From the NCBI GenBank assembly GCA_023666645.1, contig JAMPBP010000011.1, forward strand, positions 1-47,199: DNA of 47,199 nt. The letters run 5' to 3'. Source of the DNA: Clostridiales bacterium. Its GTDB lineage: Bacteria > Bacteroidota > Bacteroidia > Bacteroidales > Muribaculaceae. Below are positions 17,502 through 26,513 of the stretch, one piece after another. The position numbers were made by a program, and so were the translations under genes. Position 1 is the stretch's first letter. Each line of letters begins with the position of its first letter. The notes below the pieces were generated by a model that was not told the DNA's origin, ran no database searches, and saw nothing but the letters and a program-made list of their open reading frames with translations.

Positions 17502-17564
17502 TCAACGCCATCGAAGATTATTCCCGATGCGCCACCAATATCGTATGTTAACATTATTAATCAT
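17502..17564 (-). CDS. trpL: trp operon leader peptide (TrpL-like), 20 aa
   Basis: A minus-strand ORF about 16 nt after the predicted transcription start encodes MINNVNIRYWWRIGNNLRWR, then TGA. Three of 20 codons are Trp, two of them adjacent (17532-17537). The RNA after it forms the alternative hairpins expected of ribosome-mediated attenuation: 17525-17531 with 17506-17513 (1:2), 17507-17515 with 17437-17445 (2:3), and 17438-17448 with 17419-17429 (3:4, terminator). A ribosome stalled at the Trp pair would mask region 1, favour 2:3 and let transcription reach trpB. The layout is seen in the sequence; the mechanism is the established one for enterobacterial trp operons. Confidence 0.82.
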   Translation of the reverse strand: MINNVNIRYWWRIGNNLRWR

Positions 17565-17586
17565 TACAATTTCGTTGTTTACGGTG

Positions 17587-17617
17587 CAAATTTACTACCG
17601 TTTACGATAAAAACAAA
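17587..17617 (-). promoter_or_regulatory. trp operon promoter
   Basis: TAAATTTG (minus, 17594-17587) matches the -7 consensus and TTTG (17617-17614) lies exactly 19 nt upstream as the -33 box. The expected start, near 17580, leaves about 16 nt before the leader peptide start codon. Confidence 0.8.
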
Positions 17618-17722
17618 TAAAATCGACAAAAAGTTGTCAAAAAAAAATCACTACTGTAAAGAGGTTTTTAGTGAACATTGCCAACTTTTACCCTCCACGA
17701 GTGTTTATATCAATGAAACCAC

Positions 17723-17748
17723 ACCCACGTGGCACTATGCCCGCGGGT
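17723..17748 (+). other. Hairpin in the frc leader
   Basis: ACCCACGTGGC and GCCCGCGGGT form an imperfect stem (one bulge, one mismatch) 45 nt before the frc start. It contains the palindromes CCACGTGG (17725-17732) and CCCGCGGG (17740-17747), so it could equally be a protein-binding site. The rest of 17618-17793 shows no clear TAnnTTTG promoter for frc. Confidence 0.5.
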
Positions 17749-17793
17749 CGAACAAGAAACAATGTATAACATATAATTAATCATTTTACTACT

Positions 17794-19113
17794 ATGAACA
17801 CCGCACCATTACAAGGAATGAAAGTTGTCGACTTCACCGAAGTGCAATCAGGACCATCATGTACACAGATGCTCGCCTGGCTCGGCGCTGAAGTTATAAA
17901 AATAGAGCGACCCGGAGTAGGTGACGCTACCCGTAAAGAATTGCAGTTTGACCCCAACGAACCCAGCTACTACTTCCTACAACTCAATAGCGACAAGAAA
18001 TCCCTGGCTCTTGACGCCAAGACACCCGATGGCAAGGAAATCCTTACCAAGCTCATCAAGGAATGTGACATTTTTGTTGAGAACCTGCACCCCGGTGCCA
18101 TGGACAAACTTGGCTTCAGCTGGGAGGCTGTACATGCCCTCAACCCACGTTGCATCTATGCCACCATAAAGGGTTTCCCTGTTTCTTCCAAATATAAAGA
18201 CTTGAAAGCCTATGAACCTATCGCTCAAGTGACGGCTGCCGCTGCCTCAACCACAGGCTGGTATGATGGTCAATATAACATTCCTACACAAAGTGGTGCG
18301 GCTCTCGGTGATTCAAATACCGGCATGCATGCACTGATAGGCATTCTCGCTGCTGTCATTCAGCGTGGCGTGACAGGCGAAGGCTGTTATGTATACCAGT
18401 CAATGCACAACGCATGCTTGAACCTGTGCCGTATCAAGACTCGTGACCAGCTCACACTCGACCGCATTGGATACCTCACACAGTTCATGCAGTACCCAAA
18501 CGGAAAATTCGGTGACTGCGTTCCGCGTTCGGGTAACACCGAGGGCAGCGGTGTTCTTGGCTGGACCTACAAGTGTAAACCCTCAGGAGGTCTTGACCCT
18601 GAACTTGACGCCAATAATTATGCCTATATTATCCTGCAGCGTGGTGCCAAAGACTTTGAACTGGCCTGCCAGGCATTCGGCTTCCAGGATTGGCTCACCA
18701 ATCCCGACTTCAACACTGCCGATGCACGAGACCGTCATAAGGATGAAATCATCGCACGTATATCGGCATGGACTGCCGACAAGACAAAATATGAGGTTAC
18801 CGAGCTTCTGTCCAAATATGGTGTTCCTGTAGGTCCTGTATTGTCGACCAAGGAGATGATGAGCGACGAGTCTCTATATGATGGCAACACTCTCGTCAAG
18901 ATCAACCAAGGTGGCAACATCGGTGAATTCGTAACCGTAGGTGTACCTTTCACCATGAGCAACTACCAGCCCACATATGGTCCATGCCCCACACTGGGTG
19001 GCAACACCGAGGAGATTCTGACCTCTTTGGGTTATTCCGCAGAGCAGCAATCGGCAATGAAAGCCAACGGCACCACAGCACCTATGCCCAAGCCTGCCGC
19101 TCCTGCCAAATAA
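17794..19113 (+). CDS. frc: Formyl-CoA:oxalate CoA-transferase
   Basis: 439 residues, class III CoA-transferase (CAIB/BAIF fold). It moves CoA from formyl-CoA to oxalate, giving oxalyl-CoA for Oxc. The start GMKVVDFTEVQSGPSCTQMLAWLGA is characteristic, and Asp173 in GAALGDSNTGMH matches the catalytic Asp169 of Oxalobacter Frc. The length is close to the Oxalobacter enzyme (428 residues); a Pro/Ala-rich tail (APMPKPAAPAK) is extra. First gene of a plus-strand operon with oxc and a carrier, divergent from trp. Confidence 0.92.
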   Translation: MNTAPLQGMKVVDFTEVQSGPSCTQMLAWLGAEVIKIERPGVGDATRKELQFDPNEPSYYFLQLNSDKKSLALDAKTPDGKEILTKLIKECDIFVENLHPGAMDKLGFSWEAVHALNPRCIYATIKGFPVSSKYKDLKAYEPIAQVTAAAASTTGWYDGQYNIPTQSGAALGDSNTGMHALIGILAAVIQRGVTGEGCYVYQSMHNACLNLCRIKTRDQLTLDRIGYLTQFMQYPNGKFGDCVPRSGNTEGSGVLGWTYKCKPSGGLDPELDANNYAYIILQRGAKDFELACQAFGFQDWLTNPDFNTADARDRHKDEIIARISAWTADKTKYEVTELLSKYGVPVGPVLSTKEMMSDESLYDGNTLVKINQGGNIGEFVTVGVPFTMSNYQPTYGPCPTLGGNTEEILTSLGYSAEQQSAMKANGTTAPMPKPAAPAK

Positions 19114-19131
19114 TTGAATCAAGAATTTTTT

Positions 19132-19181
19132 GAAAGTGGAGAGTCATAAACTACAAGTAATGATGATGGCTCCCCACTTTC
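19132..19181 (+). other. Intercistronic hairpin between frc and oxc
   Basis: A 16-bp stem (19132-19147 against 19166-19181) with one A/C mismatch and one G-U pair encloses an 18-nt loop. No U-tract follows on the plus strand, so it looks like an mRNA processing or stability element, or a translational control element, rather than a terminator. Confidence 0.6.
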
Positions 19182-19227
19182 ATTCAAGCATATTTGAATA
19201 TACAATTTCATAAACATTTTCTTTACT

Positions 19228-20970
19228 ATGACAACAACACCTTCCACATCACCTGCAACCCAGGCTCCCCATTTTCCTGAACAGGTGACAGGTATGTACA
19301 TACTCGCTGAGTCGTTGCGACGTGTAGGCATCGACACAGTTTACGGTCTTGTGGGAATTCCCGTCACCGAGACCGCCTATGCGATACAGAAACTTGGAAT
19401 GCGCTATGTGGGATTCCGTTTTGAACAGCAGGCCGGCATGGCAGCCGCCACACATGGCTATCTCACCAAAACCCCTGGCGTGCTCCTCACCGTCTCCTCA
19501 CTTGGCTTCATGAATGGTCTTACCGCCACAGCCAACGCTACCGTGAACTGTTACCCCATGATACAGATCTCAGGTGCCAGCGACCCCACTATGGTCGATA
19601 TGGATATGGGCACGTATGAACAGCTTGACCAGCTCAACACGGCCCGGCCTCTTGTCAAGGCAGCTTTCCGCTGTAGCCACGCCAAGGATATCCCACGTGC
19701 CGTAGCCCGCGCCTATCGCGCTGCTATCAGTGGTCGTCCCGGTGGTGTGTACATCGACATGACAACGCCGGCTCTTGCCGAGATTATGGACGCAACCGAG
19801 GCCGACAAACTTTTCTATACACCGGTCGACCCCTATACTCCCCAGGCTCCGGCTAAGGAAGCTATCGACCGTGCCGTTGATATCATTGCATCGGCCAAAC
19901 ACCCGGCTGTCCTTTTAGGCAAGGGTGCAGCCTATGCCCAGATTGACGACAAGATCAAGACTTTGATTGAGAAATATAATATCCCCTATCTGCCCATGTC
20001 GATGGCCAAGGGTCTCATGCCCGATTCCGGTCCGCTGAGTGCATTATCGTGCCGCTCGACCATCATGGGAAAGGCCGATGTGGTAATCGTGATCGGTGCA
20101 CGTCTCAACTGGATGCTATCATTCGGCCGCGGCAAGTGGAACCCGGCAATCAAGTTTGTACAACTTGATGTCGAGCCTTGCGAGATTGACCGCAATGTAC
20201 CCATCGCAGCTCCTGTGGTGGGTGACCTGGGTGAGTCGGTCAATGCTATTCTCGATGCGCTGGCTGCCAAGACTCCTGCCTTCGACCCTGCATGGGTTCC
20301 ATCGCTACAAGCCGAGGCTAAGGAAAAGAACTCAAAATTTGCCTCACGCCTGGCCGCAGCAGCCAACCTGCAGCCCATGACCCACTGGACAGCACTCAAT
20401 ACCATAAAACCGATAATGGAAGCCAACCCCGATGTCATACTCATCAACGAAGGTGCCAATACCCTTGATGACACCCGCGACACTCTCGACCAGGCTCTCC
20501 CACGCCATCGTGTGGACTGTGCGACATGGGCTATCATGGGTATGGGCATGGGATCCACAATCGGAGCTGCTGTCTCGACAGGAAAGAGTGTCGTAGCCAT
20601 CGAGGGTGACTCGGCATTTGGATTCTCAGGTATGGACTTTTCTACCATATGCCGCTATAACTTGCCTTGTACAGTAGTTATTTTCAATAATGGTGGCATC
20701 TACAACGGCATCGGTGTCAATCCCGGCAACGACGGTGACCCCGCTCCTACGACACTGGATATCAACGCACGATATGATAAATTTGGCGAAGCCTTCGGTG
20801 CTCAGACATTCTATGTAACCACACCGGCCCAGCTCAGCGATGCCTTGACAAAGGGTATCACCTCAAAGAAACCTACACTTATCAATGTGCAGCTGGCAGC
20901 CGACTCGGGCAAGGAGAGTGGCCATATAGGCTACCTCAACCCGGCACCGCTCATCGACTACACGGTGTAA
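19228..20970 (+). CDS. oxc: Oxalyl-CoA decarboxylase
   Basis: 580 residues, thiamine-diphosphate enzyme that decarboxylates oxalyl-CoA to formyl-CoA and CO2. The catalytic Glu is in FRFEQQAG (Glu66), and the ThDP/Mg motif is GDSAFGFSGMDFSTICRYN (Asp461) with FNNGGIYNG near 487. The order and size fit Oxalobacter Oxc (568 residues). Together with Frc it forms a cycle in which oxalate becomes formate plus CO2 and one proton is consumed. It lies 114 nt after frc, with a strong hairpin in the gap. Confidence 0.93.
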   Translation: MTTTPSTSPATQAPHFPEQVTGMYILAESLRRVGIDTVYGLVGIPVTETAYAIQKLGMRYVGFRFEQQAGMAAATHGYLTKTPGVLLTVSSLGFMNGLTATANATVNCYPMIQISGASDPTMVDMDMGTYEQLDQLNTARPLVKAAFRCSHAKDIPRAVARAYRAAISGRPGGVYIDMTTPALAEIMDATEADKLFYTPVDPYTPQAPAKEAIDRAVDIIASAKHPAVLLGKGAAYAQIDDKIKTLIEKYNIPYLPMSMAKGLMPDSGPLSALSCRSTIMGKADVVIVIGARLNWMLSFGRGKWNPAIKFVQLDVEPCEIDRNVPIAAPVVGDLGESVNAILDALAAKTPAFDPAWVPSLQAEAKEKNSKFASRLAAAANLQPMTHWTALNTIKPIMEANPDVILINEGANTLDDTRDTLDQALPRHRVDCATWAIMGMGMGSTIGAAVSTGKSVVAIEGDSAFGFSGMDFSTICRYNLPCTVVIFNNGGIYNGIGVNPGNDGDPAPTTLDINARYDKFGEAFGAQTFYVTTPAQLSDALTKGITSKKPTLINVQLAADSGKESGHIGYLNPAPLIDYTV

Positions 20971-20974
20971 TGAG

Positions 20975-21000
20975 TTATAAATGTTAGTCTCTATTTATAA
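20975..21000 (+). other. Small AT-rich hairpin after oxc
   Basis: TTATAAAT (20975-20982) and ATTTATAA (20993-21000) are a perfect 8-bp inverted repeat with a 10-nt loop, just past the oxc stop and next to the larger GC-rich hairpin. Confidence 0.45.
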
Positions 21001-21007
21001 ACAGGAT

Positions 21008-21050
21008 GAGTCCCGCGGGTAATCGGCAACCGGCGACACCTGCGGGGCTC
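21008..21050 (+). other. Intercistronic hairpin between oxc and the carrier gene
   Basis: A 13-bp stem (21008-21020 against 21038-21050), fully paired with two G-U wobbles, encloses a 17-nt loop. No U-tract follows. It ends 26 nt before the carrier start. Confidence 0.6.
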
Positions 21051-21076
21051 TGAATCCTCAACTAAAACTATTTATT

Positions 21077-22060
21077 ATGGATATTTCCCATGTAATTCTA
21101 TATGCAATCGTGCCTATTATCGTAGTCATGCTGGCAGGTTACATTTCAGGTAAAAGAGGAGCTTTCTCGGGTGACGATGCCAAGAAGTTCAACAAGGTCG
21201 TGCTCGACTACGCGTTACCGGCCGCTTTGTTCGTATCTATCGTTCAGGCAACACGTGAGGATCTTATAAAGGATATCAAACTCACAGTTATCTCGACCGT
21301 GGGTATAATGGCTTGCTTCATGCTGGTATACTTCGTGTTTAAATACTGCTTCAAAAAGAACACCGGCGCCGATGCCGCCGTGAGCGCATTGATAAGCGGT
21401 TCTCCAACTATCGGATTCCTCGGCTTTGCAGTCCTGGAGCCTATATTCGGTACTTCGCCATCGGTGGCTCTTGTAGTAGCTATCGTAGGTATCGTGGTAA
21501 ATGCCATCGGTATCCCGGTAGGCCTGTCGCTGATGAACGCATCTATTGAGAAAAATTCCCCCAACGCCAAGAAAGAAAGTGCTTGGAAACCGGTGCTTCA
21601 CGCACTCGCCCAACCTGTTGCCTGGGCACCAATCCTCGCTGTTGTGTGGGTAGTGTGCGGTATTGACTGGCCCAAATGGGCAAGCCCGTCATTCGATCTG
21701 ATTGCCAAGGCCAACGCTTCAATGGCTGTATTCTCGGCCGGTATTACCCTTGCTGCCATCAAGATTTCCATCAACTGGCAGGCAATCCTCGGTTCCATCA
21801 TGAAGATGGTGCTCATGCCTCTGGTGGTTCTTATCCTTGGCTTGCTGTTCAAGATGGACCCCCTCAACCTGAAGATGATTGTTGTGGCATGTGCCCTTCC
21901 CCCTGCTTTCTCGGGTATCATCATTGCCGACGAATATGACACTTACGTAGCTACCGGTACATCTTCCTTGACTTTGTCAGTGATTCTCTTCATTGGGTTC
22001 TGCCCATTATGGATATGGCTCACAGACCTGGCTATCAACTGCCACATGCTCGGATTCTGA
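21077..22060 (+). CDS. AEC-family transporter, putative oxalate/formate carrier
   Basis: 327 residues with about ten membrane segments, as in auxin efflux carrier (AEC) family permeases such as MdcF-type dicarboxylate carriers. It begins VILYAIVPIIVVMLAGYISGKRG, with the family-typical split into two five-helix halves and a polar loop near 155-172 (SIEKNSPNAKKESAWKP). Its place after frc and oxc suggests that it imports oxalate or exchanges it for formate. It is not related to the MFS carrier OxlT of Oxalobacter. Substrate is inference from context. Confidence 0.8.
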   Translation: MDISHVILYAIVPIIVVMLAGYISGKRGAFSGDDAKKFNKVVLDYALPAALFVSIVQATREDLIKDIKLTVISTVGIMACFMLVYFVFKYCFKKNTGADAAVSALISGSPTIGFLGFAVLEPIFGTSPSVALVVAIVGIVVNAIGIPVGLSLMNASIEKNSPNAKKESAWKPVLHALAQPVAWAPILAVVWVVCGIDWPKWASPSFDLIAKANASMAVFSAGITLAAIKISINWQAILGSIMKMVLMPLVVLILGLLFKMDPLNLKMIVVACALPPAFSGIIIADEYDTYVATGTSSLTLSVILFIGFCPLWIWLTDLAINCHMLGF

Positions 22061-22083
22061 TTTACTGATTCCTCAATTCCAAA

Positions 22084-22135
22084 ATAAAGACAGGGAGACG
22101 AACACTGTATACCGGTATTCGTCTCCCCGCTTTAT
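22084..22135. terminator. Bidirectional terminator between the oxalate and efflux operons
   Basis: A perfect 10-bp core (GGGAGACGAA at 22093-22102, TTCGTCTCCC at 22118-22127) is extended by ATAAAG/CTTTAT (22084-22089 and 22130-22135). It lies in the 103-nt gap between convergent genes and probably serves both. Confidence 0.75.
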
Positions 22136-22163
22136 GTAATGGAGTATATCACGGACTCTTATT

Positions 22164-23408
22164 CTAACGGCCTATAGCTGCAAGGACAGTGGCATAGGCT
22201 ATGCCCAGATTGCAGCGGGCTTCTGAACGAGAGATGAGAATCTCGCTATAATTATCACGCACCTCCATCAGCTCCACAAGCGACACATCTCCATGACGGT
22301 AAGCATCGAGATAGCTGTTGTAGATGGCACGCGAGGTCTCCAACATCGAATGATCGAGCGAGTCGTAAAAGCTACGTGCATTACGGTAAGCATCAATGGC
22401 ACTCATCACCTGGGCACGCACCTCGGCCTCGGCCTGCTCATATTCCAGAGCCGCTTGCTCACACCGCAACCGGGCCGCAGTGATAGCTCCCTTGTTGCTG
22501 TTTGACAATTTTAAGGGAATTGACACTCCGACCGTCACGCCCGAGAAACGGGGCGCGGGTGCTATTTCGTTGCGCACCTCGGTATTATAGTTGTATCCGA
22601 GAGCAAAATCAAAGTCAAGTTTGCGCTCAGCGCCCTCAACCTTAAGTTGCATGGCTGCCACCTCACTATTCTTCAAGGCCGCCCGCAGGTCGGCGCGTCG
22701 GTCAATGGCCTCGGTGAGGGCCTTGTCCTCATCGATATCATGAAACACCTTAGCTGCAGCGCAATCAAGTTGCAGAGAACGGGCTTCATCAACACAGCCC
22801 ATGATCATGGCCAGGGCTATACGTGCATTGTTATACTCGGTCAACGCCGAGGCTGCATCGGCTGCCGCACGGCGTGCATTGACACCGGTAGCCATAGCAT
22901 CGACCTGCCTCACTTCACCGATAGCCATTCCAAGAGAGTCACCACGGGCTATATCGGCCATAGAACGGCTCAACTCCTCAAATACGATATATAGCTCATC
23001 GGCCTTGACAGCCTCATGATACAAAGTAGCGGCCTCGAGACGCAATTGCCGTATATAATCGTCAAATAAATACTCGGCCAGCTCACGCTCGCTACGGGCC
23101 AGATTCTTACGGGCTCCACGCTTGCCGGGCGACCATGTATAGCCGAGTTCCACGGCATAGCTCTGACCCATCTGCATGCGATGGTCGTCATTGTTGGCAT
23201 ATTCAAACGACAGCGAGGGGTCGTTGAACACGGCTGCCGCACGCTCCTCAGCACGGGCTATTGGAATGTTGAGTCGTTCAGCCGCCAAGGAGATATTATT
23301 ATACATCACCGCATTGAGGCAGCTGTCAAGAGTCAATGGAGCAGCATGGGCAGCAAGAGCCGACATGCACGCTATTGATATGACAGTACATATGTTATAT
23401 ATTTTCAT
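22164..23408 (-). CDS. TolC-family outer membrane efflux protein (CzcC/CusC type)
   Basis: 414 residues with a signal peptide (MKIYNICTVISIACMSALAA, cleavage near 22). Two long alpha-helical repeats rich in Ala/Glu/Arg coils (for example ERELAEYLFDDYIRQLRLEA and EYEQAEAEVRAQVMSAIDAY) match the TolC fold. It would form the outer membrane duct of the tripartite metal efflux pump with the adaptor and RND pump encoded just upstream, and it overlaps the pump gene by 4 nt (ATGA at 23405-23408). Confidence 0.9.
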   Translation of the reverse strand: MKIYNICTVISIACMSALAAHAAPLTLDSCLNAVMYNNISLAAERLNIPIARAEERAAAVFNDPSLSFEYANNDDHRMQMGQSYAVELGYTWSPGKRGARKNLARSERELAEYLFDDYIRQLRLEAATLYHEAVKADELYIVFEELSRSMADIARGDSLGMAIGEVRQVDAMATGVNARRAAADAASALTEYNNARIALAMIMGCVDEARSLQLDCAAAKVFHDIDEDKALTEAIDRRADLRAALKNSEVAAMQLKVEGAERKLDFDFALGYNYNTEVRNEIAPAPRFSGVTVGVSIPLKLSNSNKGAITAARLRCEQAALEYEQAEAEVRAQVMSAIDAYRNARSFYDSLDHSMLETSRAIYNSYLDAYRHGDVSLVELMEVRDNYSEILISRSEARCNLGIAYATVLAAIGR

Positions 23409-26400
23409 AACTTATCCTGTTGGTCTGATTTGAGATAGTTTTTTTCGACTGCATAGTAAAGTACCGGCAACACATATAGTGTCAGCACGGTCGCAAAAAG
23501 CAGTCCATATACAATCACTGTCGCCAGCGGACGCTGCACGTCGCTGCCTATGCTCATTGACAACGATGCTGGCAACAAGCCCAACACAGCAACTGAGGCT
23601 GTCATGAGCACCGGGCGGAAACGATGGGTCGCTCCATCAACCACATTTTCCTTGAGCGTAGCGGCCGATTGCCGGCGCCTCAGATTATTGATGTGGGCAA
23701 GCATGATGACTCCATTCTGTATAGCCACGCCAAAGAGCGCTATGAAGCCTACTGCCGAGGACACATTGAGTGTCATGCCACGCACATTGAGGGCCAGCAT
23801 ACCGCCGAAAAGCGCAAGCGGTATCACGCAGAACAGTGTGAAAGCCATGCGCACCTTGCCCAAGGCGATAATGAGCAACAGCAACATCAAGGCCAGAGCC
23901 AAGGGCACCACCACTGCCAGACGCTGGTAAGCTCGCGATTGATTCTCAAACTGCCCACCCCATTCAAGATGTATCCCATCATGGTCGTAGTCGAGCTCCT
24001 GCTCTATCTTCTTATTGGCGACCGAAAGGAATTTTGAAAGGTCGACTCCACGTAGATTGACACGCACTGTGAGATGGCGGCGGTTCATTTCACGGGTAAT
24101 CATCGAAGCTCCGGTGGTCATGCGTATGTCAGCGACCTGGTCGAGCTGTATCATGGAGCCATCGGGTGTAGCCAGGCGCAGGGCTCCGATTTTCTCGGGT
24201 GTGTTGCGATAGCTCTCATTGTATCGGCATATCACATCATAACTCTTGCTACCGATGAAAATCTGACTCACGGCTTTGCCGCCGATAGCAAGTTCGATGA
24301 GATCCATGACGTCGGCTACATTGAGACCATAACGGGCTATCTTGCTACGTTCAACCTCTATCTGCAACTGAGGCAACGGTGGCTCCTGGTCGACAGCCAC
24401 ATCGACAGCTCCGGGAATGGTGCTGAGTATAGACTCTATATTCTCGGCAAGATGACGGGTTGAATCAATATTCTCACCATATATCTTAAGCGCAAGGTCA
24501 CTGTGGGCTCCCGCCACCTGATCCATTACCATATCAATGATAGGCTGAGAGAAGCCTATTGTGATGCCGGGCATATTTTTGAGCTCAAGGTCCATGGCCT
24601 CCACAAGCTCAGCCTTGGTGCGTCCCGATTTCCAAGTATTGTAAGGCTTAAGACCGATGCCACACTCCACGTGGCTCAACGAGAAAGCCTCAGCTCCCTC
24701 ATCGTCACGTCCTACCTGGGTCATGACATAGCTCACTTCGTCAAACTTGCTGAGACGATGGCGTAATTCATCGCCCATCTCTGTAGAGCGCTCAAGCGAT
24801 ATGCCTGGAGGAAGTTGGACCTGTATCCAAATCGAGCCTTCATCGAGAGGGGGTAGAAAGTCCTTTCCCACCGTAATGGACAACACTGCGGCTGCAACCA
24901 CCACCGCGAAACCGGGCAGAATGAGACGCCGAGGATGGTCTATGAGATAACTTATCTGGCGACGATAGGCATTTGTAAGACGCTCAAGCCAACGGTTGGT
25001 GCGCACTTTACGCGGCCGGCGATAGCAAAGATAGGCAATGCCGGGAATGAAGAACAACGCGACACACAGAGCGCCAAGCAGGGCATACCCCACTGTATAG
25101 GCCATTGGGGTGAACATCTTGCGCTCGATGTGCTCAAACGCGAAAAGTGGCAGATAGGCCACTATGATGATGAGAGTGGAAAAGAATATAGGACGCGCCA
25201 CATCGACTGCACGCTTGATGATATTGTCTTGCTCGAGCGGCTTGTCGGGAGCGGTCTCACGCTTCTTGAGGATTGTCTCCATCATCACTATGGCTCCATC
25301 GACAAGGATACCGAAATCAATGGCTCCAAGTGACAACAGATTGGCCGGAATACCGGTGATTTTCATCAATATGAAAGCTATGAGAAGCGACAGCGGTATA
25401 GTGACTGCTACCAACAGGGCTCCCTGCCAGTTGCCGAGATAGAGGATAAGCACCACTATAACCAATATCATCCCCTCAAACAAGGTGTGGCTCACCGTGT
25501 GTAACGTTGTATCGACCAGATGTGTGCGGTCCATGAAAGGCTCGATATGGACACCATGGGGCAAAATGTTGTTGTTGAGGTCATCGACAGTCGCCTTGAT
25601 GCCAACAAGTACCTCCGACGGGTTCTCTCCGCGAAGCATCTGCACTATGCCCTCAACACAGTCAGGGGTGTCGGTACCATCCTCGGCTGTGAAACCAAAC
25701 ACACCCTTGCGCTCAAGGTTGCCATACTTCACACAACCCACGTCAGAGAGATATACCGGTACTCCATTATCACATTTCACAACCACCTGGCCCAGGTCAT
25801 CGAGACTGGAGAGCAGACCTATGCCACGGATCACATAGCTCAGATCTCCGTGCGACAGCATGGAGCCTCCTGCCGAAGCATTGTTGGCCTCGATTTTCTC
25901 GCTTATCTCAGAGAGGGACAGTCCATACTGCTCCATCTTCACAGGGTCGAGTTCTATTTGGTATTGTGTAGTGATTCCACCATAATTGCTCACATCTGCA
26001 ACACCCTCGACCTGACACAGGCGCGGTATGATAATCCATTTGTGAATGTCGGTGAGTTCACGCAGGTCACGGTCTCCACGCACAACATAACGGAATATTT
26101 CACCCGTAGGCGATGTGAGGGGATTGAGCTCGGGTACTGCTCCATAGGGCAATTCAACCTCGGCCAGCCGTGCCTGGATAAGCTGTCGTGCCCAATAATC
26201 ATCAACACCGTCATCAAATACCACTATGACAGTCGATAGTCCAAAGGTGTTTTTACTACGCATTACTTTCATGGAGGGGATACCGTTCAGGGCACGCTCA
26301 ACCGGAATCGTAATTTGCTGCTCTATCTCCTCCGCGGCAAGACCAGGCACCTGGGTAACGACCTGTACGGTCACATCTGCGATATCCGGATAGGCATCAA

Positions 26401-26503
26401 TCGACAAACCGCGCCAGCAAAACCAACCGATCACGGTTACAACAGCAAAAGCTGCGAACATCAGGCCTCGCCGATGTATCGCATGTGTTATCAGTGATTT
26501 CAT
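23405..26503 (-). CDS. Heavy-metal efflux RND pump, CzcA type
   Basis: 1032 residues from the ATG at 26503 (MKSLITHAIHRRG). The frame continues 18 codons upstream into the adaptor gene, but the chosen start matches the family N-terminus, a cytoplasmic tail before the first helix. The TM4 motif DFGILVDGAIVMMET (from Asp396) is the form seen in divalent-cation exporters of the CzcA/CnrA type, not the CusA form. Typical RND features include VQVPGL-like TQVPGLAAEEIEQQITIPVE, the duplicated porter domains and QNGVIMLAHIN near the end. It would drive proton-coupled export of Zn, Co, Cd or Ni. Metal choice is inference from the TM4 motif. Confidence 0.92.
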   Translation of the reverse strand: MKSLITHAIHRRGLMFAAFAVVTVIGWFCWRGLSIDAYPDIADVTVQVVTQVPGLAAEEIEQQITIPVERALNGIPSMKVMRSKNTFGLSTVIVVFDDGVDDYWARQLIQARLAEVELPYGAVPELNPLTSPTGEIFRYVVRGDRDLRELTDIHKWIIIPRLCQVEGVADVSNYGGITTQYQIELDPVKMEQYGLSLSEISEKIEANNASAGGSMLSHGDLSYVIRGIGLLSSLDDLGQVVVKCDNGVPVYLSDVGCVKYGNLERKGVFGFTAEDGTDTPDCVEGIVQMLRGENPSEVLVGIKATVDDLNNNILPHGVHIEPFMDRTHLVDTTLHTVSHTLFEGMILVIVVLILYLGNWQGALLVAVTIPLSLLIAFILMKITGIPANLLSLGAIDFGILVDGAIVMMETILKKRETAPDKPLEQDNIIKRAVDVARPIFFSTLIIIVAYLPLFAFEHIERKMFTPMAYTVGYALLGALCVALFFIPGIAYLCYRRPRKVRTNRWLERLTNAYRRQISYLIDHPRRLILPGFAVVVAAAVLSITVGKDFLPPLDEGSIWIQVQLPPGISLERSTEMGDELRHRLSKFDEVSYVMTQVGRDDEGAEAFSLSHVECGIGLKPYNTWKSGRTKAELVEAMDLELKNMPGITIGFSQPIIDMVMDQVAGAHSDLALKIYGENIDSTRHLAENIESILSTIPGAVDVAVDQEPPLPQLQIEVERSKIARYGLNVADVMDLIELAIGGKAVSQIFIGSKSYDVICRYNESYRNTPEKIGALRLATPDGSMIQLDQVADIRMTTGASMITREMNRRHLTVRVNLRGVDLSKFLSVANKKIEQELDYDHDGIHLEWGGQFENQSRAYQRLAVVVPLALALMLLLLIIALGKVRMAFTLFCVIPLALFGGMLALNVRGMTLNVSSAVGFIALFGVAIQNGVIMLAHINNLRRRQSAATLKENVVDGATHRFRPVLMTASVAVLGLLPASLSMSIGSDVQRPLATVIVYGLLFATVLTLYVLPVLYYAVEKNYLKSDQQDKL

Positions 26504-26513
26504 AACCCAACAA

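Noticed and set aside
19986-20648. Open minus-strand frame of 220 codons opposite oxc
   Set aside because: Antisense to the ThDP enzyme; composition is a Ser/Pro/Ala-rich shadow with no domain pattern.
25520-26239. Open plus-strand frame of 239 codons opposite the RND pump gene
   Set aside because: It lies fully antisense to a clearly conserved gene, has no recognisable motif, and is explained by codon bias of the pump gene.
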